Origin: Pseudomonas sp. SCA2728.1_7
GTDB taxonomy: Bacteria; Pseudomonadota; Gammaproteobacteria; Pseudomonadales; Pseudomonadaceae
Length of the DNA stretch: 64,000 nt
Direction: 5' to 3'
Assembly (NCBI RefSeq): GCF_018138145.1
Contig: NZ_CP073104.1
Location: forward strand, 62,001-126,000
The notes beneath the pieces are model-generated. The model did not search any database. It had not been told where the DNA came from and was given only the letters and a program-made list of their open reading frames with translations. Shown piece after piece: positions 10,587 through 18,305 of the stretch. The translations under genes were made by a program, and so were the position numbers. The stretch's first letter is position 1. Each line of letters opens with the position of its first letter.

Positions 10587-11603
10587 ATGGCCACACCGTT
10601 CAAACGTTCCGCACTGACTCTGTTGGCCGCTTCTCTGGCCGCGAGTGCGTTGTTCAGCACCGGCGCTCAGGCCGAAGGCAAGATCAGCATCGCCCAGCAA
10701 TTCGGTATCGGTTATTTGATCCTCGATGTGGTACGCGACCAGAATCTCATCGAAAAACACGGCAAGGCGCAGGGCCTCGACATCAAGGTCGACTGGAACA
10801 GCATCTCTGGCGCCACGGCGATGAACGAAGCGCTGCTCACCGGATCGCTCGACGTGGTGTCTGCCGGTGTCCCGCCGATGCTCACCGTGTGGGATCGCAC
10901 CAAGGGCAAACAGAACGTCAAAGCCATCGCCGCACTGGGCTCGATGCCCAACTATTTGCTGACCAACAACCCGAACATCAAGACGCTCAAGGACTTCACC
11001 GACAAGGATCGGATTGCCGTGCCGGCTGCCGGCGTGGGCTTCCAGTCACGCACCTTGCAGATCGAAACCGCCAAGGAGTTCGGCGACGCGCAATACAAGA
11101 AATTCGACGATATCTCAGTCAGCCTGCCGCACCCCGATGCCACTGCCGCGCTGATTGCCGGCGGTTCGGAGATTAACTCGCACTTCTCCAGTCCGCCGTT
11201 TCAGTACCAGGCCCTGCAGAACCCCAACGTGCACAAAGTGCTGAGTTCCTACGACGTGCTCGGCGGCCAGGCGACATTCAACGTGCTGTACACCACGGAA
11301 AAATTCCACGACGAAAACCCGAAAACCTACAAGGCGTTCTACGACGCGTTGGCCGAGGCCGAGAAGATTATCAAGGCTGATAAGCCGGCAGCGGCTCAGG
11401 CGTACATTCGTGTCGAGCAGTCGAAGTTGCCGCTGGCTCTGGTCGAGCAAATCGTCAAGGACCCGGAAATCGATTTCACCGTGGTGCCGCAGCGCACCTT
11501 TATCTACGCCGAAAAATTGCAGGAGCTGGGCGTGCTGAAGAACAAGGCCGACAGCTGGAAGGATTACTTCTTTGAAGAGGCGCATGGTGGCGCGGGGAGC
11601 TAA
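10587..11603 (+). CDS. ABC transporter periplasmic solute-binding protein (SsuA/NMT1-like), orphan
   Basis: The 338-residue product has a Sec signal peptide (cleavage likely after AQA, around residue 29) and an NMT1/SsuA-type periplasmic fold. Typical segments are the opening ISIAQQFGIGYLILDVV, GATAMNEALLTGSLDVVSAG, and KDRIAVPAAGVGFQSRTLQ. The family binds sulfonates, taurine, thiamine precursors or related small molecules. The mature protein contains no cysteine, which would fit a sulfur-sparing role. No permease or ATPase gene lies beside it, so it must work with a transporter encoded elsewhere. A GAGG ribosome-binding site precedes the ATG. The ligand is unknown. Confidence 0.85.
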   Translation: MATPFKRSALTLLAASLAASALFSTGAQAEGKISIAQQFGIGYLILDVVRDQNLIEKHGKAQGLDIKVDWNSISGATAMNEALLTGSLDVVSAGVPPMLTVWDRTKGKQNVKAIAALGSMPNYLLTNNPNIKTLKDFTDKDRIAVPAAGVGFQSRTLQIETAKEFGDAQYKKFDDISVSLPHPDATAALIAGGSEINSHFSSPPFQYQALQNPNVHKVLSSYDVLGGQATFNVLYTTEKFHDENPKTYKAFYDALAEAEKIIKADKPAAAQAYIRVEQSKLPLALVEQIVKDPEIDFTVVPQRTFIYAEKLQELGVLKNKADSWKDYFFEEAHGGAGS

Positions 11604-11636
11604 GTGGGCGATTAATAATGAGGGGGCGGGGCGTTC

Positions 11637-11665
11637 TGGACAGGGAGATGGCCACTTAGTAGCAT
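11637..11665 (+). promoter_or_regulatory. Sigma70-type promoter, shared sequence copy A
   Basis: TGGACA (11637-11642), a 17-bp spacer and TAGCAT (11660-11665) form a good -35/-10 pair about 70 bp before the next ATG. A 35-bp stretch around it (11634-11668) recurs with five mismatches at 13685-13719. Confidence 0.6.
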
Positions 11666-11734
11666 TCGCGGTCTATGGATTTCTATCCCGAACGTTGACG
11701 GGCAGCGAGAAAATGAGCGGAACCCACATCAGCC

Positions 11735-12289
11735 ATGCAAACATTCACCCGCGGCACCATCGTCGTCGAGTTCGCTGATTTCAGCGGTCTGATGGTTCGT
11801 CATGAGCACGGATTGAGCGCTGACGGTATTCGTCAGGATCGTTATTGGGTACGGACACCGGACGGCGAAATGCCGCTGGATGTCTACGGTAAAAAATTGC
11901 AGGTCAATCGAGGGGACAAGATTTCGGTGCTCTATGCTTGTCTGCCGGGTGGCGCGCTCAAGCGTGCGGTCTGCGTGTTCAATCACAACGATTCACAATT
12001 CACCGAGCTTTCGGACGCGAAGGGGCTGTATAGGGAAATGCTCCACGGCAGTGCGAGCCCCGTTCCGTTTCTGCTTTGCATCGCAACTTCAACGATGGCG
12101 TCCGGAGTTTTTGGCTGGTGGGGTGCGCCGACGGGTTTTGTTGTCTATTTCCTGCTCAAAGCCAAGGAGGCCAAGGGCAAGGCATTGTTGATCAATGATC
12201 TGGGCCTGCACATGGAAAAGCTGGGCAAGCGTTACGTGCGGGAAGACTCGCTTCGCAATGTCAGTCGATTGCTGGCGCGCAGTGTTTGA
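11735..12289 (+). CDS. Hypothetical small membrane protein, paralogue 1
   Basis: This 184-residue protein is not one I recognise. Residues 1-105 look like a beta-rich soluble domain (WVRTPDGEMPLDVYGKKL, VNRGDKISVLYA, VCVFNHND). A hydrophobic hairpin of two segments follows at about 112-143 (FLLCIATSTMASGVFGWW, then FVVYFLL), and a charged C-terminal helix closes it. The next gene encodes a clear homologue with the same arrangement, so this is a tandem duplication. Ribosome-binding site evidence is weak. The shared promoter upstream supports transcription as a two-gene unit. Confidence 0.65.
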   Translation: MQTFTRGTIVVEFADFSGLMVRHEHGLSADGIRQDRYWVRTPDGEMPLDVYGKKLQVNRGDKISVLYACLPGGALKRAVCVFNHNDSQFTELSDAKGLYREMLHGSASPVPFLLCIATSTMASGVFGWWGAPTGFVVYFLLKAKEAKGKALLINDLGLHMEKLGKRYVREDSLRNVSRLLARSV

Positions 12290-12323
12290 AAGGCCTGCAT
12301 AGCCATAGGTCAGGGAAGTATTG

Positions 12324-12890
12324 ATGAAAGCGTTTATTCGTGGGCGGACCCGTGTCCATTTTGAAGTCAGGCATGGGCAGGTTGTCAGCCGCAAGTCATT
12401 AAAGCTGCCCAAGGATCAGCGGGAAGAAGGTGACTGCTGGATCAGAACGAAGGAAAAAGACCCCATCTGCCTGAGCTTCGGCGTGGCTGATTTCAAAGTC
12501 CGAGAGGGGCATCGGTTATCAGTGTTTTATGCCTCGAATCCCGTCATGCACAGCCGGGTTGTTGTGTTGATACACAATCATGATCTGGGAACGAATGACT
12601 TTCCGATGCGAGGTGAATTGCTCTTTGATCATGTGATTGGTACCTCCATTTGGACGGAGTGGATAATACTTTCATTGTTGCCAGCGCTAGGCTTCTCGTT
12701 TTACTACGGAATTCAGTGTGTCGTTCCATCCCTGTTGTGTTGGGGGCTTGCGACGCTGCTACGATCAAGACGACGGGCGCGGGTGATTCCTGCACTCCAC
12801 GCGCATATAGATACGCTGGGAAAAGTGGATGCGGCCCGGCACATGGTTGCCAGATCCATCTCGCGCGACGTTGAAACAGCGACGGCTTAG
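12324..12890 (+). CDS. Hypothetical small membrane protein, paralogue 2
   Basis: The 188-residue product parallels its upstream neighbour: WIRTKEKDPICLSF matches WVRTPDGEMPLDVY, VREGHRLSVFYAS matches VNRGDKISVLYA, and VVVLIHNHD matches VCVFNHND. Two hydrophobic segments occur at about 110-145, then a basic C-terminal helix. I chose ATG 12324 over the preceding TTG because an AGGGA ribosome-binding site lies at good spacing. It starts 34 bp after paralogue 1 and is probably co-transcribed. Function is unknown. Confidence 0.65.
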   Translation: MKAFIRGRTRVHFEVRHGQVVSRKSLKLPKDQREEGDCWIRTKEKDPICLSFGVADFKVREGHRLSVFYASNPVMHSRVVVLIHNHDLGTNDFPMRGELLFDHVIGTSIWTEWIILSLLPALGFSFYYGIQCVVPSLLCWGLATLLRSRRRARVIPALHAHIDTLGKVDAARHMVARSISRDVETATA

Positions 12891-12973
12891 CATTCCGCCG
12901 CTTTTGGCATGCGTTGCCCATTAATGGCCCGTCGCTGCGTTTGCATTGGAATTGTTTTACGTGTGGGTGCAGG

Positions 12974-13171
12974 TCAGGTTTTACTGTCGTCGAAGATATC
13001 TTCCAATGGCATTTCGAATGCCCGGGCAATCTGAAAGGCCAGCGGCAGACTCGGGTCGTAGCGTTCGTTTTCTATAGCGTTGATCGTCTGACGCGACACG
13101 CTCAGGCGTTCAGCCAGATCGACCTGCGACCATTTGCGCTCGGCGCGCAACTCCTTGAGACGGTTTTTCAT
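12974..13171 (-). CDS. XRE family helix-turn-helix regulator, short
   Basis: This 65-residue protein is essentially one HTH_3 domain: MKNRLKELRAERKWSQVDLA, then ERLSVSRQTINAIENERYDPSL as the recognition helix region, ending in FEMPLEDIFDD. Such minimal regulators of the YgzD/antitoxin-like type usually repress their own operon. A longer in-frame extension is rejected because the ATG at 13171 overlaps the stop of the upstream membrane-protein gene by four bases (ATGA), a normal coupled arrangement. It is the second gene of a two-gene leftward operon. Confidence 0.88.
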   Translation of the reverse strand: MKNRLKELRAERKWSQVDLAERLSVSRQTINAIENERYDPSLPLAFQIARAFEMPLEDIFDDSKT

Positions 13172-13542
13172 TGGTAACGGCGTCGCGCAATTTGCAGGCC
13201 GACAATCCACATCAGACCCATCACCGGCCACACGCACGTCCACGGAATGTGCGGAGCGCCGACGTTTTCCAGAAAACCGTAGCTGAACGTCAGCAGTGCC
13301 GAGGCGGCGAAGGCGAAGCCCAGCGCTTCGAACTGGATGCGCAGATGCATTTCGTCCATGCGCCGCATATTGCGCACGATGGCCCAGCACATCAGTCCCG
13401 CCGGAATGATCGGCGTCAGTGCGACAGCCGAGCGCAGCACGATGGGGGCGTCCATCAGGTATTGCGAGGCAATCAATGAAGCTGTCAGCACCAGCATGTA
13501 GATGATTAATGCAGCGCCCAATTCGAGGTAGTACCGGTTCAT
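13168..13542 (-). CDS. Four-helix membrane protein paired with XRE regulator
   Basis: The 124-residue product has four hydrophobic segments (about residues 5-27, 33-55, 71-92 and 98-118). It resembles the small integral membrane proteins often encoded with a short XRE regulator in bacteria, where the pair acts as a signalling or repression module of unknown stimulus (inference from arrangement). It overlaps the regulator gene by four bases. No enzymatic motif is visible. Confidence 0.75.
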   Translation of the reverse strand: MNRYYLELGAALIIYMLVLTASLIASQYLMDAPIVLRSAVALTPIIPAGLMCWAIVRNMRRMDEMHLRIQFEALGFAFAASALLTFSYGFLENVGAPHIPWTCVWPVMGLMWIVGLQIARRRYQ

Positions 13543-13687
13543 TATTCACTTCCTATGTAAAAGACCCTTTACATGGTCGCCGAAGACTTATCCGATGTAA
13601 AGCACGCTTTCCATCATGGCTGATAGCCTCGAACACACTCATGTCGGAGGATTTTCGCGTGGGTCTGCAGCTAAGGGTCACGCTTTC

Positions 13688-13716
13688 TGGACAGCGTAAT
13701 AGCCACTCAGTAGCAT
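13688..13716 (+). promoter_or_regulatory. Sigma70-type promoter, shared sequence copy B
   Basis: TGGACA (13688-13693), a 17-bp spacer and TAGCAT (13711-13716) are the same elements and spacing as at 11637-11665. The surrounding 35 bp is also conserved. The downstream ATG lies 60 bp away. Confidence 0.6.
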
Positions 13717-13776
13717 TCGAGCCCAACGGATTATCCCTTCGCACGTCGTCCGACGTGGAACGCTCAAGGAATCGAC

Positions 13777-14274
13777 ATGCGCGACACCCCCATCGACCAA
13801 AAACGAACGATCGTGACCCAGGTCAACGGCGAGATTCGCTATGAAACCCAGATCAGTTTCAGCTCGATGTCGCTCGTCGATGGCGACATTCGTGTGCATC
13901 GTGCTGAAGGCAATCAGCTAGACATTCCGGTGGCCGGGGCGGACTTCGCTTGGCGCATTGATCTGGATGGGGTGCACAGAGTACCGGTGACGCAGGCAGC
14001 GGTTGAACCGGTTGAACCGGTGCGTGCTGATGACAGCTTGAAGTTGTTCACCTCGAAAACCGTGTGGATCACCCTCGGGCTGTGGTTCTTCGTCAGTTCG
14101 GTGTTCGGTTGGCTGGGGATTGTGGCGGCAGGCGGATATCTCGGTTACCAGTGGCGTGAGGTGGAAAAGCGCAAGGGACAGTTGGCCAAGGCGCCCGTAG
14201 AGAAAGCCGTGCCCCGTTCCGGCTCGGGGATGTCACGGGAAAGCGTGCGCAAGGCATTGGCCCGCAGGCGTTAA
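13777..14274 (+). CDS. Hypothetical membrane protein with paralogue-like layout
   Basis: This 165-residue protein has a soluble N-terminal part of about 80 residues, a short VEPVEPV tandem repeat (duplicated 9-mer in the DNA), a hydrophobic hairpin at about 92-125 (WITLGLWFFVSSVFGWLGIV, AAGGYLGYQW) and a basic C-terminus. The layout matches the two membrane proteins at 11.7-12.9 kb, and the promoter is nearly identical to theirs, but sequence similarity is weak. A ribosome-binding site AAGGA precedes the ATG, and a strong terminator follows. Function is unknown. Confidence 0.65.
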   Translation: MRDTPIDQKRTIVTQVNGEIRYETQISFSSMSLVDGDIRVHRAEGNQLDIPVAGADFAWRIDLDGVHRVPVTQAAVEPVEPVRADDSLKLFTSKTVWITLGLWFFVSSVFGWLGIVAAGGYLGYQWREVEKRKGQLAKAPVEKAVPRSGSGMSRESVRKALARRR

Positions 14275-14299
14275 TTCGGCACAGATCAAAAACAAAAAA

Positions 14300-14335
14300 G
14301 GGGCGGCCTGATCATCGATCAGGCCGCCCCTTTTT
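14300..14335. terminator. Bidirectional Rho-independent terminator
   Basis: A perfect 14-bp stem (14300-14313 with 14317-14330) with an ATC loop is flanked by A-rich sequence on the left and five T on the right. It separates the convergent genes at 13777-14274 and 14353-14832. Confidence 0.95.
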
Positions 14336-14352
14336 ATTGCCGCTCAGTCAGA

Positions 14353-14832
14353 TCAATGCATTTTGCTGTGATCGTGACCTTCCATGTTGGTCAGCGCGCG
14401 AACCGGCGCTTTGACTTCGATGGTCTCTTTCTCGCCTTTGGCGTTTTCCACGGTCAGGGTCAGCGGCACGCTGTCGCCTTCCTTGAGCTGACCGGTCAGG
14501 CCCATCAGCATCACGTGGTAGCCGTTCGGATCCAGCTTGACGGCTTTGCCGGCCGGCAGCTCGACGAACTTCACCGGGCCCATGCTCATGACGTCGTTCT
14601 TCATGGTCATTTCGTGGATCTGCACGTCTTTGGCCGCTGGCGTCGCGACGCTGAGCAACTTGCTGTCGCTGTCGGCGGTGAGGGTCATGAACGCGCCGCT
14701 GGCGGACTGGGTCGGCACGGTGGCACGCACCCAGGCGTCGTCGACTTTGGTCTGCGCCGAGACCTGCGAGGCCAGGCCAAGCAGGGACAGAGCGAGTAAG
14801 GCACGTTTGATGTGGTTCAAAACAGGTTGCAT
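14353..14832 (-). CDS. Periplasmic copper chaperone, PCu(A)C family
   Basis: The 159-residue product has an N-terminal signal peptide (cleavage near VSA) and the PCu(A)C domain. The Cu(I)-binding pattern is visible as HEMTMKNDVMSM followed by GYHVMLMGL. The C-terminal tail GHDHSKMH adds extra potential copper ligands. Such chaperones deliver copper to the CuA centre of cytochrome c oxidase, often together with SCO proteins. I chose ATG 14832 because a GGAGG ribosome-binding site lies 7 bases upstream and because the start overlaps the stop of the SCO gene (TGATG). A longer frame to 14871 would lie entirely inside the SCO gene. Confidence 0.9.
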   Translation of the reverse strand: MQPVLNHIKRALLALSLLGLASQVSAQTKVDDAWVRATVPTQSASGAFMTLTADSDSKLLSVATPAAKDVQIHEMTMKNDVMSMGPVKFVELPAGKAVKLDPNGYHVMLMGLTGQLKEGDSVPLTLTVENAKGEKETIEVKAPVRALTNMEGHDHSKMH

Positions 14833-15437
14833 CAGCAAACCTCCATAACAGTAAGCAAATCTTCCGTGCATTGTTCTGCCGAAAGCGAGGTGGACAGACC
14901 CAGGCGCAAGCCGCCGTTGGAGTCGTAAACGTAACTGGTGGCGGTGTGCGAGATGGTGTATGTGTCGCCGGCCGGGACTTTCTCGTAGAACACGTCGAAT
15001 TCCTTGGCCGTGGCCGCGGTTTCCTCAAGCGTGCCGTACAGCGCAACGAAAGTCGGATCGAAGGCTTTCATGTAGGCGTCGAGGATTTCCGGGGTATCGC
15101 GCTCGGGATCGAGGCTGATGAAAATCACCTGTAAACGATCGCCATCGGCGCCCATCAGTTTCTTGATTTTCGCCGCGCGGGCGAGGGTGGTCGGGCAGAC
15201 TGCCGGGCACTGGGTGAAGCCGAAGAACACCATCGGCATCATGCCGCGAAAGCTCGACAGCGTCATGGTTTCGCCGTCGGTGTTCTTCAGTTTGAAGGTG
15301 CGCCCCATGATCTTGTTACTCAGATCCTTGCCGTACTTGTACGACAGTTGGCCGCGGGTGTCGCAGCCGGCGAGCAGGCCTAGCCCGAGCACGCCCATTC
15401 CCGCAAGCACCTTGCGGCGAGTCAACAAAGCCGTCAT
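14832..15437 (-). CDS. SCO1/SenC family copper-binding thioredoxin-fold protein
   Basis: This 201-residue lipoprotein-like product begins with an RRKVLAG segment and a lipobox LLAGC at about residues 21-25, so it is probably anchored in a membrane facing the periplasm. The thioredoxin-like domain carries the SCO copper site: FTQCPAVCP (CxxxC) and the later His in ISHTATSYVYD. SCO proteins help to assemble the CuA centre of cytochrome oxidase. The gene is translationally coupled to the PCu(A)C chaperone and forms a two-gene copper-delivery unit with it. Confidence 0.92.
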   Translation of the reverse strand: MTALLTRRKVLAGMGVLGLGLLAGCDTRGQLSYKYGKDLSNKIMGRTFKLKNTDGETMTLSSFRGMMPMVFFGFTQCPAVCPTTLARAAKIKKLMGADGDRLQVIFISLDPERDTPEILDAYMKAFDPTFVALYGTLEETAATAKEFDVFYEKVPAGDTYTISHTATSYVYDSNGGLRLGLSTSLSAEQCTEDLLTVMEVC

Positions 15438-15594
15438 CTAATACCGCCTTTTGCAGCCCGTCAGTCGGCAGGACTGGCGGGGGGTTAACCGTAAAAGCGG
15501 CGCATGATACCAAACTGAGGGCAGAGGCCGGCCATGGATCGCCGCACGGCAGAGGATCGAGCGACAAAAGGTGTAAGAAAAAGTGACCACGGAC

Positions 15595-16989
15595 TCACTG
15601 CAGCCGTGAATCCTCAGCGCTCCAGCCACCGCCCAGCGCGGTGTACAGATTGACCTCGGCGACCAGTTGCGCGAGGCGATCGGTGATCAGGCCTTGCTGC
15701 GAACTGAACAGCGAACGCTGGGCATCGAGGAACGTCAGGCTGCTGTCGACGCCATTCTGATAACGGTTCTGCGCCAGGTTGTAGTAGGTCTGCGTGGCCG
15801 CGACCAGATCGCGCTGCGCCTGCAATTGCTGCTGATACGTACTGCGTGCGGCGAGGCCGTCGGCGACTTCCTGAAACGCGGTCTGGATCGACTTTTCGTA
15901 TTCGGCCACCGCCACGTCTTTCTGCAACTTCGAATAATCCAGACTCGCGCGCAGGCTGCCGGCATTGAAGATCGGCAGGCTGATCTGCGGCTGAAAGGTC
16001 CACGCGCCAGAGCCGCCAGCGAACAGTCCGGACAGGTCACGACTGGAGGTGCCGGCATTGGCCGTCAGGCTGACGCTGGGGAAAAACGCCGCCCGCGCTG
16101 CGCCGATATTGGCGTTGGCGGCCTTGAGTTTGTATTCGGCCTGGAGAATGTCCGGACGCCGTTGCAGCAGATCCGATGGCAAACCGGCCGGCAGTTGTTG
16201 CACCAGATCGCTGGCCAGCGGACGGCCGGGCAAGGCGTCCGGCACTGGCGCGCCGACCAGCAAGGTCAGGCTGTTGAGGTCCTGGGCGACTTGACGTTGA
16301 TAGCGCGCCAGATTGGCCCGTGAGCTGTCGACGCTGGTCTTCGCTTGCGCCTGCTCCAGCGCTGACGATTTGCCGGCCTCGCGATTGCGCGTGGTCAGGT
16401 GCAGGCTCTGTTCATCGGCGGCAAGGGTGTCGCGGGTCAGTTCCAGTAGTTCCTGATCGGCGCGCCAGGTCAGGTAGGCGTTGGCGACGTTGGCGACCAG
16501 ACTCAGCTCGGCACTGCGTCGCGCCTCTTCGGTCGAGAGCCAGGTCTGCAACGCCTGTTCGCTGAGGCTGCGCACTCGACCGAAGAAATCCAGCTCATAA
16601 GCGCTGATACCGAGGTTGACCGAGTACGTTGAGTTGATCAGCGCTTTGCCTTGGGTCACGCTCGGCGGCATGCGCTGGCGCAACTCGTTGGCATTAGCCG
16701 ACACCGCCGGGAACAGGTCGGCGCGCTGAATGCGATATTGCGCCTGGAACGCTTCGACGTTGAGTGCCGCCACGCGCAGGTCGCGGTTGTTGACCAGCGC
16801 GCTTTCGATCAACTGTTGCAGCGCCGGGTCAGTGAACAGTGTGCGCCAGTCCTCGCTGCCCGTTGCAGTCTGCGTTGCTGCCGGATACTGCGCGGCGGTG
16901 GGGGAAGCGGGGCGCTGATACTCGGGAATCAATGAACAGCCGCCCATCAGCACCGCGATGGACAGCAGGGAAAGTCGCAACGTCAACAT
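15595..16989 (-). CDS. Outer-membrane efflux lipoprotein, NodT family (CLP exporter outer component)
   Basis: The 464-residue product starts with a lipoprotein signal (VLMGGC, Cys18) and has two outer-membrane-efflux (OEP) repeats rich in long helices, as in OprM and TolC-like proteins. The EYQRP segment after the lipobox and the [34 protein letters not shown] block are typical of the NodT/OprM lineage. It forms the channel across the outer membrane. The gene follows the LuxR regulator gene by 33 bp on the same strand and sits beside the synthetase genes. In known Pseudomonas CLP loci a gene of this type occupies the same place, so MacA-MacB at the far end (55.9-59.0 kb) is its likely partner. 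Confidence 0.9.
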   Translation of the reverse strand: MLTLRLSLLSIAVLMGGCSLIPEYQRPASPTAAQYPAATQTATGSEDWRTLFTDPALQQLIESALVNNRDLRVAALNVEAFQAQYRIQRADLFPAVSANANELRQRMPPSVTQGKALINSTYSVNLGISAYELDFFGRVRSLSEQALQTWLSTEEARRSAELSLVANVANAYLTWRADQELLELTRDTLAADEQSLHLTTRNREAGKSSALEQAQAKTSVDSSRANLARYQRQVAQDLNSLTLLVGAPVPDALPGRPLASDLVQQLPAGLPSDLLQRRPDILQAEYKLKAANANIGAARAAFFPSVSLTANAGTSSRDLSGLFAGGSGAWTFQPQISLPIFNAGSLRASLDYSKLQKDVAVAEYEKSIQTAFQEVADGLAARSTYQQQLQAQRDLVAATQTYYNLAQNRYQNGVDSSLTFLDAQRSLFSSQQGLITDRLAQLVAEVNLYTALGGGWSAEDSRLQ

Positions 16990-17022
16990 CGAACTGCCTC
17001 ATGCATTAAAAGAGCGTTGTGC

Positions 17023-17817
17023 TCAGGCCCCGGCCATCCATTTCGCCAGACCATGGCGACCACTGACCCCTAGTTTGGCCGTGGCGCGTTTCAGGTACGT
17101 CTCGATCGAACTGTTCTTGACCCGCAGCTTTTCCGCCATTTGCGGCACGGTGCCGCCGGTCAACAGGCCCAGGCAGACTTCTTTCTCACGCACCGACAAG
17201 GCGATGTCGCTGATCGCCAGGCGCTCGTCGAACACCTGTGCCAGCGGCGCCTGGTCCAGTTCGGCCAAGGGCTGACGCGGTTGTCTGGCGAGGAGTTGCC
17301 GGCTGATCTGCGCGTGGCGTTCGATCAGTGGCAGCAAGGTGTCGGACAGGCGCTTGAGAAACGACAGCTCGGGCAGGGAAAACACCCGTTGGGTATGCGG
17401 TCGGTAAAACGAGATGACACAGCGGCGGTTGGACGTGCGCGAGACCAGATTGCATTGGTGGGCACTGTGTTGCGGATGGCGAGGCTGCAGCGAGGCCTTC
17501 AGTTGAATCAGCAGCGAGTCGTTCATCTCGATCATCTTCTGCAACAGCGGATGATCGTCGGGGCTTTCCAGCGGCTCGGCCGGTGCACAGGTCTGCGTCA
17601 GCCCGGCGCTGCCCAGCGGTTTGATATCGAGCACGCTGGCCTGACGCTCATCCAGCGTCCACTCACTGAGATCCACCCGATTGACCGGCACCAGCGTGTC
17701 GACCAACTGGAACATGTTCGTGGCGAAGTGATCATCGCCGGTGCTTGCAATCAGCTCACCCAGTTGCCAGTAGAAATGCGGGTTTTCCATATTGCGAATA
17801 CTGCCGGTCAGATTCAT
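17023..17817 (-). CDS. LuxR-type transcriptional regulator of the CLP locus (upstream copy)
   Basis: This 264-residue regulator has a C-terminal LuxR helix-turn-helix: LSVREKEVCLGLLTGGTVPQ, then AEKLRVKNSSIETYLKRATAKLG at about 203-255. The N-terminal part shows no autoinducer-binding, receiver or ATPase domain, as in SalA/SyrF and the regulators flanking Pseudomonas lipopeptide genes. It lies divergent from the first synthetase gene and upstream of the NodT-type gene, so it is expected to activate synthetase transcription. A perfect CANGGANG site precedes the start codon. The paralogue at 60299-61045 is similar in the DNA-binding domain and leader. Confidence 0.92.
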   Translation of the reverse strand: MNLTGSIRNMENPHFYWQLGELIASTGDDHFATNMFQLVDTLVPVNRVDLSEWTLDERQASVLDIKPLGSAGLTQTCAPAEPLESPDDHPLLQKMIEMNDSLLIQLKASLQPRHPQHSAHQCNLVSRTSNRRCVISFYRPHTQRVFSLPELSFLKRLSDTLLPLIERHAQISRQLLARQPRQPLAELDQAPLAQVFDERLAISDIALSVREKEVCLGLLTGGTVPQMAEKLRVKNSSIETYLKRATAKLGVSGRHGLAKWMAGA

Positions 17818-17825
17818 ATCCTTGT

Positions 17826-17833
17826 CATCCCTG
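17826..17833 (-). promoter_or_regulatory. Rsm (RsmA/RsmE) binding site at luxR leader
   Basis: On the minus strand the leader reads CAGGGATG, a perfect fit to CANGGANG, 8 bases before the ATG and overlapping the only plausible ribosome-binding site. Rsm proteins bind such GGA motifs and block translation until GacA-driven small RNAs titrate them. Confidence 0.65.
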
Positions 17834-17934
17834 GTTCAGAACCATCACTGAATCGTCTGCCGATTATGCAAAAGCCACCCACGCCGTCATTTCTCCTTGA
17901 ACACGATCTGGAGCGGGATTTAAGCCTATGGATT

Positions 17935-17954
17935 TGTCCTACGTCTGTAGGGGA
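17935..17954. promoter_or_regulatory. syr-syp-box-like palindrome between luxR and the first synthetase gene
   Basis: TGTCCTAC, GTCT, GTAGGGGA forms an interrupted palindrome with 6 of 8 arm positions complementary. It resembles the TGTCccgN4cggGACA box bound by SalA/SyrF-type LuxR regulators in P. syringae. It lies 118 bp upstream of the luxR start and about 350 bp upstream of the synthetase start. Confidence 0.4.
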
Positions 17955-18031
17955 AAACAGGGACACAAAGTGCCACTATTTCTGATTGTTGGCGCCGGGG
18001 TTCTGACGCTGTTGAACACCGGCGTAACGAC

Positions 18032-18074
18032 GAGCGTGACTGTTCAGTCACGCTCAAGCCCCGGAAAACCGGGC
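18032..18074. promoter_or_regulatory. Two adjacent hairpins in the synthetase upstream region
   Basis: GAGCGTGACT (18032-18041) and AGTCACGCTC (18046-18055) form a perfect 10-bp stem with a GTTC loop. A second hairpin, CCCGG-AAAA-CCGGG, follows at 18060-18073. Neither is followed by a T run, so they may be operator or leader structures rather than terminators. The rest of the 488-bp gap (17818-18305) holds no gene that I can support. Confidence 0.45.
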
Positions 18075-18305
18075 GATGGTGAAATGTGATCGGCAGCGCT
18101 CGGGCAAATGGCGGCGCTGGTATGTGGTTTTTTTCCTACAAGCTTTTCAGTATTTCCTCTCAGAACTTTTAGACAGAGCCCGCGATAAACACGCCCGCAA
18201 CGTCAGACAGGCGCTTACGAGTCTAGTGATTGTCCGGGTTTCAGGTGTCATGTCGGTGGCGGGGCCGATGCTTGAATACCGGCAAAATTTCATGAGAAGG
18301 ATCTT

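Noticed and set aside
13172..13549. Longer version of the XRE regulator with ~126 extra N-terminal residues
   Set aside because: The extra segment overlaps the membrane-protein gene completely and has no domain; the MKNRLKELR start fits the family.
18032..18073. Hairpins upstream of NRPS A as Rho-independent terminators
   Set aside because: Neither stem is followed by a T run, and no gene ends nearby on either strand.
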